Assembly (NCBI GenBank): GCA_028455995.1
Contig: JABELC010000014.1
Location: 806,001 to 870,000 of the forward strand
Direction of reading: 5' to 3'
Length of the DNA: 64,000 nucleotides
Source: Scleromitrula shiraiana
Taxonomy: Eukaryota > Ascomycota > Leotiomycetes > Helotiales > Sclerotiniaceae
Shown here piece by piece: positions 59,792 through 64,000 of the stretch; positions within the stretch are counted from its first letter, which is position 1; the number at the start of each line of letters is the position of its first letter. Both the position numbers and the translations under genes were made by a program. Below the pieces are notes generated by a model. That model was not told the origin of the DNA and ran no database searches. It saw nothing but the letters and a program-made list of their open reading frames with translations.

Positions 59792-60636
59792 GAGAGGTAT
59801 GTATCGTGGCTTTCTTTATGGATGGAGTGAGAGTGAGATGGAGATTGAGATGGAGATGGAGATGGGGCTATATTGGAGGAAATGTATGGGGAACAGCAGC
59901 ATGGTATAGCATGGTATAGCAACACAGTATAATGTAGGATGTAATGTAAGTATGGTAAGATCTATAGATGAATGAATGATAGTTTGATAGTTAGTTAGTT
60001 ACTTATACCTACCTATACCTACCTACCTACCTACATATATATAAACATACACGAGTAAACAAATATAAATAAACAAATCCCCCAAATCCACCACAACAAT
60101 ACAAAAAAAACCAAAAAATACTACTACTACTACCACATAAACAATCGAATTACATACAAACATATATACAAACATACAAACAAACAAACATACATAATCC
60201 CCATTTCAAGTTACAAAATAAATAAATGACTTTATTGCCATAATATCATTCCCATTCCCATTCCCATTTCCTTACCATCATCATCATCATCATCATTACC
60301 ATCATAGTCGAGAATACTATACTATACTATACCATACCATACTATACGAAGAATCAACGAGCTATAATCCCGGCATTGTGAATATATCCTTGGACTTAAT
60401 ATATATTAATATATATATATATATTAATATATCTATGGAAAATCTTAGTTGAGCTCTGAGATAGTGTTAGTGTTAGTGTGAGCGTTAGTGATGGTGATAG
60501 TGAGAGCGTTAATATTAGTGTAAGTGTTTATATTAGTGTAAATGTAAGTGTAAGTGATAGTCTTAATATTAGGTGTAGAGCCCTAGAGTCCAGATATTGA
60601 AATAGCGGGGACATAGGTTATGATAATTGTTTTATA

Positions 60637-60698
60637 GATAGATAGATAGATAGATAGATAAAGGAAAGGAAAGGAAAGGAAAGGAAAGGAAAGGAATT
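60637..60698. repeat. (GATA)n followed by (GGAAA)n
   Basis: Six gata units run directly into about seven ggaaa units. Confidence 0.9.
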
Positions 60699-60827
60699 GA
60701 AGATGTTGATTTATTTATATATATAACTTTAAGTTGTTTGAATGGATAGTTTTATTAAGTATCGTGCTTGAGTGTTGAAATATTTATGTGGATTATTGCG
60801 AAGGGTAGATTTACATATAGTATTGGC

Positions 60828-61182
60828 TTTAGGCCCTGTTCGGATCACTTTTTTAATTTGTTGCTAAAATGAGTTTAGAGTAAAATATTTTGATTAAAAT
60901 GGGTAGTTTTTTAAAAAAGGTTGTAGGTCTATAAGATGTTGAAATACATTATTTTACTAAAAGCTGGTCAAAATTGCTATAGAGATTTAGCGAGGCTGTT
61001 ATACAAATTTCTAACATTTGTAGACTTACAAATGTAGGTTTTATGTAGATAATTATCGCGTTCGATAAACTACTTATTTTGATAACATTTCTATTTAGAG
61101 TAATATCGTATTTGGTAAACACCTATTTAAGTAATATTTGTAGCTCTAAATAAGAAAAAAAAGTGATCCGAACGGGGCTTTA
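60828..61182. mobile_element. Small TIR element (MITE), GGCCCTGTTCGGATC ends
   Basis: The left end ggccctgttcggatcacttt (from 60832) matches the reverse complement of the right end (agccccgttcggatcacttt, to 61178) apart from two positions. ttta flanks both ends (60828-60831 and 61179-61182). At about 347 bp with no coding frame it has the size and shape of a miniature inverted-repeat element; GGCCCTGTTCGG-like ends recall hAT-type MITEs. The interior keeps normal G content, unlike the other two elements, so this copy may be younger. Confidence 0.7.
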
Positions 61183-62972
61183 TTCTTTTTTTTTTTTTTT
61201 TTTTTTTTCGATTTTTTCTTTCATGGTTTTAAGGTTCCAAGACTCTAAGGTCTAAGGTTCTTCTTGATAGAGTTTTTTAGTCGTTTTCTCCATATATTTA
61301 CTAACTTAAATGGGGATAGAATAGATGGACTAGCTATACTTGTTTTTTAGAAAGAATCAACTAAACTTAAATAAGCAAGAAACAAGCATAATTGATTTTT
61401 TGATTTTTTTTCCATAGCGTCACGGATTAACTAAGAGTGAATATAAAGCTTCTTTTTTTTTTTTTTTTTTTTGGAAGAGAAGATAACTAATAATATAACA
61501 ACATTATCAAGCGAGGAAGAGTCAATATCGATACCGATATCGATAAGGAGAGAGAGAGAGAGATAGGAATGAAGTGAAAATATTTAAAAAGACGATAGAA
61601 ATAAAGAAAGAAAGAAATAAAGAAAAAGAAAAAAAAGAATAATAACGGCGACGACGTCAATAATCCACCATATTCATTCACGCGTTTCAACTTTAAGCCT
61701 TAAGCTACTAGGATTACCGAATACCGGATATTACCTTACCTTACCTTACCTTACTTTACTTTACCTTACCCTACCTTACCTTACCTTACCTTACCTTACC
61801 ACACAATCTTTTCACTATTTCATTGATTCACTTAATAGTATTTTATTCTAATTACGGTATCAATATCAATCAATATCAATATCAATCAATATCAATATCG
61901 CATCATATCACATTCACGATATCCTTTATTCACTACTAGATAGATGCATTATCCAGGTGGCCTATTTCTTGTAAAGTTATCACTAAATTCTAAGTTCTAC
62001 CTACCTAAGGACAAAGACTCCCATCTATCCATCCATTCTATCTTACCTTATTACACTTACCTTATTACACTTACCATTTAAGAAAAAGTCCCTGCGCCGT
62101 AAATCTCCTACACCGTACCACGATACCGCTCTCTACGTTTCTTTTTTTGTTAATCCTTCAATATACACACATATATCGAGTACATATATACATATATCCA
62201 TGGAATAACTACCCTTACCTTATACCTTAGCTTACTTTAGCTTACTTTACCTCACCTTACCTATTACATATGTACATACATACATATACACATACAGCCG
62301 CACACATACATACTCATACTCATACACATACACAGTACCTTACTCATACATATACACATACACATACACATACTCATACAGCCGTACACATAATCTTACT
62401 ACTACATAAAATACTCTTCCCCTTTTTTTCCTTTAACCCAATTTTGAAGAAAATTCAACGGGAAATAATAAACGTTGTAAGCTTCAAAAGACAAGACAAG
62501 ACAAGAAGAATATTTTATAACAAATATCTTCATATTTTTCTTTTTTTTTTCGAGTAAACAACAGATAATCTATCTGTCTGTATCTCGTAAATGAAATAAA
62601 AATATATTAATAACTTATTATTACCTTTTTGAATTTGATTTTCTTGAAGGATTGAAGGATTTATATTAATCTAGAGGAATGGATAGAGAGAGAATAATAA
62701 AGGAAGTCATAAATAATAATTTATTTTGATTTGATAGGTAATAGGTAATAGTTGTTAGGTATTAGGTAATAGGTAAAAGAAGCTAGGATCTCTCCCATTT
62801 CCCATCTTTGCCCAAAAATACCGATAATTCGAATCCATAATCCATACAAAACTTACACTTACACTTACACTTACACTTATTACACTCATTTATTAAATAT
62901 CATTTACACACACTTCCTTTCGAAGTTAAACTTCAAATTCAAAGGATTCATGAAAAATTAAAATAATATATC
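61183..62972. other. Long 5' flank of the gene at 62973
   Basis: 1.8 kb with poly-T runs (61188-61208, 61452-61471), (GA)n at 61548-61562, (TTACC)n, (CATACA)n and AGGTAATAG repeats near 62740-62775, then (ACACTT)n near 62854-62878. It looks like a long regulated promoter or leader. No gene is seen. Confidence 0.55.
61731..61800. repeat. (TTACC)n minisatellite
   Basis: About 13 ttacc units with some tttac variants; shorter runs recur near 62208-62260. Confidence 0.9.
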
Positions 62973-64000
62973 ATGGATTCAAGACAACCGCAACATCCTC
63001 ATCCTTTTTCGCGGAATACAAATACTTCTTCACCATATGGTCGTACTCCTTTTCCTCCTAATTCCACTCAACAACCATATCCTCCTTCGTCGCATCCACC
63101 AAATGCTACCCCTTCATATGCGGATCATCAACGAAGAACTTCTGATGGTCCATATTATCCACAAAGGAATTATCCACAAGATGGGGCTCCCATGCCTGGG
63201 CCTGGTCATTCAAGACATCCAAGTACTTCATCAATAGGACATAATACACCTGTAAATCGCGGTATGCCACCACCTTCTTCACCTCAACAACCATCATCGC
63301 AACAACCACCTCATCATAATTATGGTGCTCCACCTCCTAGACCACCTCCTGCTTCACTAGGTCCTCCTTCAGCTTTTCCATCGAATCGAGAATTACCAAC
63401 TTTACCACCAATGGGTAGACCTCCTAGTACGGCTGGTAGCAGCATGTCAATTTCTTCAATGCTTGGAGGTCCAACTCCCGTAACTCGAGAACCAATATCT
63501 GCACAATATACTTCACCAGTTGGCACATCAGCTCCTCCACCTCCTATGTATTCGAGTGCGACTCATGCTTCACCACGCGTTAGTTCTACAGCTCCCGAGT
63601 ATGCGCCTTTTCGAAGACCGCATACCCCTACCGAACATCAACGTCAATTCGAACCTAGAGGTCATCGCGCAAATTCTGCAGGTTCTCCACCTACTGGAGG
63701 GGGTCAATATGGTACACCAGATAGTAGGCGTTTTGGTACTCCACAACAATATGGTCGAGGGCCACCTCAAGGTCAGATGGTACAACCTCAGGATGAAAGA
63801 AGAGAACAAATGCGCATGTCTAGTATGGGTAGTATTCCACCGCGACCGAGTAGTCAGCCAACAGCTTTCAATCCTCCAATTTCACGCGCGCCTGATAGAC
63901 CCCCTGTACATAATGATGTACCGTTTGGTAGAAGGATGGATAATAATGGTCGCGGTATGGAAACTCTTACACGAGGAGAACCTATTTATCGCAGAGCACC
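62973..64000 (+). CDS. Pro/Ser/Gln-rich regulator-like protein, N-terminal part
   Basis: An ATG at 62973 opens a frame that stays open to the window edge, giving 342 residues without a stop, so the 3' end is missing. The product is disordered and rich in Pro, Ser, Gln and Arg: DSRQPQHPHPFSRNTN, SPYGRTPFPP, a poly-Pro stretch near 115-130, MSISSMLGGPTPVTREP near residues 154-170, and EYAPFRRPHTPTEHQRQFEP near 209-228. Such tracts are typical of the N-terminus of fungal transcription or chromatin regulators, with the DNA-binding domain at the far end. I recognise no specific family. The long repeat-rich upstream region fits a regulated gene. Confidence 0.75.
   Translation, partial: MDSRQPQHPHPFSRNTNTSSPYGRTPFPPNSTQQPYPPSSHPPNATPSYADHQRRTSDGPYYPQRNYPQDGAPMPGPGHSRHPSTSSIGHNTPVNRGMPPPSSPQQPSSQQPPHHNYGAPPPRPPPASLGPPSAFPSNRELPTLPPMGRPPSTAGSSMSISSMLGGPTPVTREPISAQYTSPVGTSAPPPPMYSSATHASPRVSSTAPEYAPFRRPHTPTEHQRQFEPRGHRANSAGSPPTGGGQYGTPDSRRFGTPQQYGRGPPQGQMVQPQDERREQMRMSSMGSIPPRPSSQPTAFNPPISRAPDRPPVHNDVPFGRRMDNNGRGMETLTRGEPIYRRA

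Larger units (their letters stand above)
58846..60827. other. Microsatellite-rich non-coding region
   Basis: No gene. Repeats include (ATTCAT/ATTCCC)n at 58895-58945, (AAATTC)n at 59058-59082, (AAAT)n, AATACAATAC families at 59435-59650, (TTGGA)n, (ACCT) near 60005-60035, (TCA)n near 60278-60295, and (GATA)n/(GGAAA)n. The variety of simple repeats in one place is striking. Confidence 0.6.

Noticed and set aside
61731..61800. Telomere-like (TTACC)n repeat
   Set aside because: Filamentous ascomycete telomeres are TTAGGG; this is an internal microsatellite with variant units and genes on both sides.
1..64000. CRISPR arrays, operons, Shine-Dalgarno sites, attachment sites, rRNA
   Set aside because: The genes are intron-split and eukaryotic; the tandem repeats seen lack the regular repeat-spacer structure of CRISPR.

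Overview
The window reads as nuclear DNA of a filamentous ascomycete. Genes are split by short introns (47 to about 120 bp) with GTRNGT donors and YAG acceptors, there are no operons, and coding regions sit in A/T-rich intergenic DNA with AT-only islands that look RIP-mutated. The gene set (scytalone/DHN-type naphthol reductase, UMTA-like methyltransferase, rhodopsin/PTH11-like membrane protein, several 2EXR proteins) fits a leotiomycete such as Botrytis, Sclerotinia or Monilinia. That placement is inference from style and content, not from a database match.

Layout. 0.7-4.9 kb: a secreted/single-pass cysteine-rich protein and an MFS anion:cation symporter, both on the minus strand. 6.9-11.5 kb: a small hypothetical gene, the mitochondrial acetylornithine aminotransferase (arg8), and convergent to it a hydroxynaphthalene reductase. 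14.4-15.7 kb: a seven-exon SAM methyltransferase. 17.4-26.7 kb is the housekeeping core: HMG-CoA lyase, V-ATPase subunit B (vma2), a secreted aldose 1-epimerase and dph1, all on the plus strand. 27.6-29.5 kb: two hypothetical genes, the second with two chromo-like modules.

From about 30 to 51 kb the window is accessory in character: long gene-poor spacers, tandem duplications, three tandem stem-loop units, one F-box protein, one rhodopsin-like protein, and five 2EXR-type genes of which one is frameshifted. From 50.9 to 62.9 kb it is mostly non-coding: three terminal-inverted-repeat elements (two AT-only inside), a 2.4-kb G-poor tract, many microsatellites and a single gene, btn1 (CLN3 homologue). 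The window closes inside the N-terminal half of a Pro/Ser/Gln-rich regulator-like protein beginning at 62973.

Functional links are mostly independent housekeeping pathways. vma2 and btn1 both act on the vacuole (acidification and its pH/amino-acid homeostasis). arg8 and HMG-CoA lyase are mitochondrial amino-acid enzymes. Exon boundaries below were worked out by hand from splice motifs and reading-frame continuity; all stated coding lengths are divisible by three. Several open frames begin at TTG, so I moved those starts to the first ATG.
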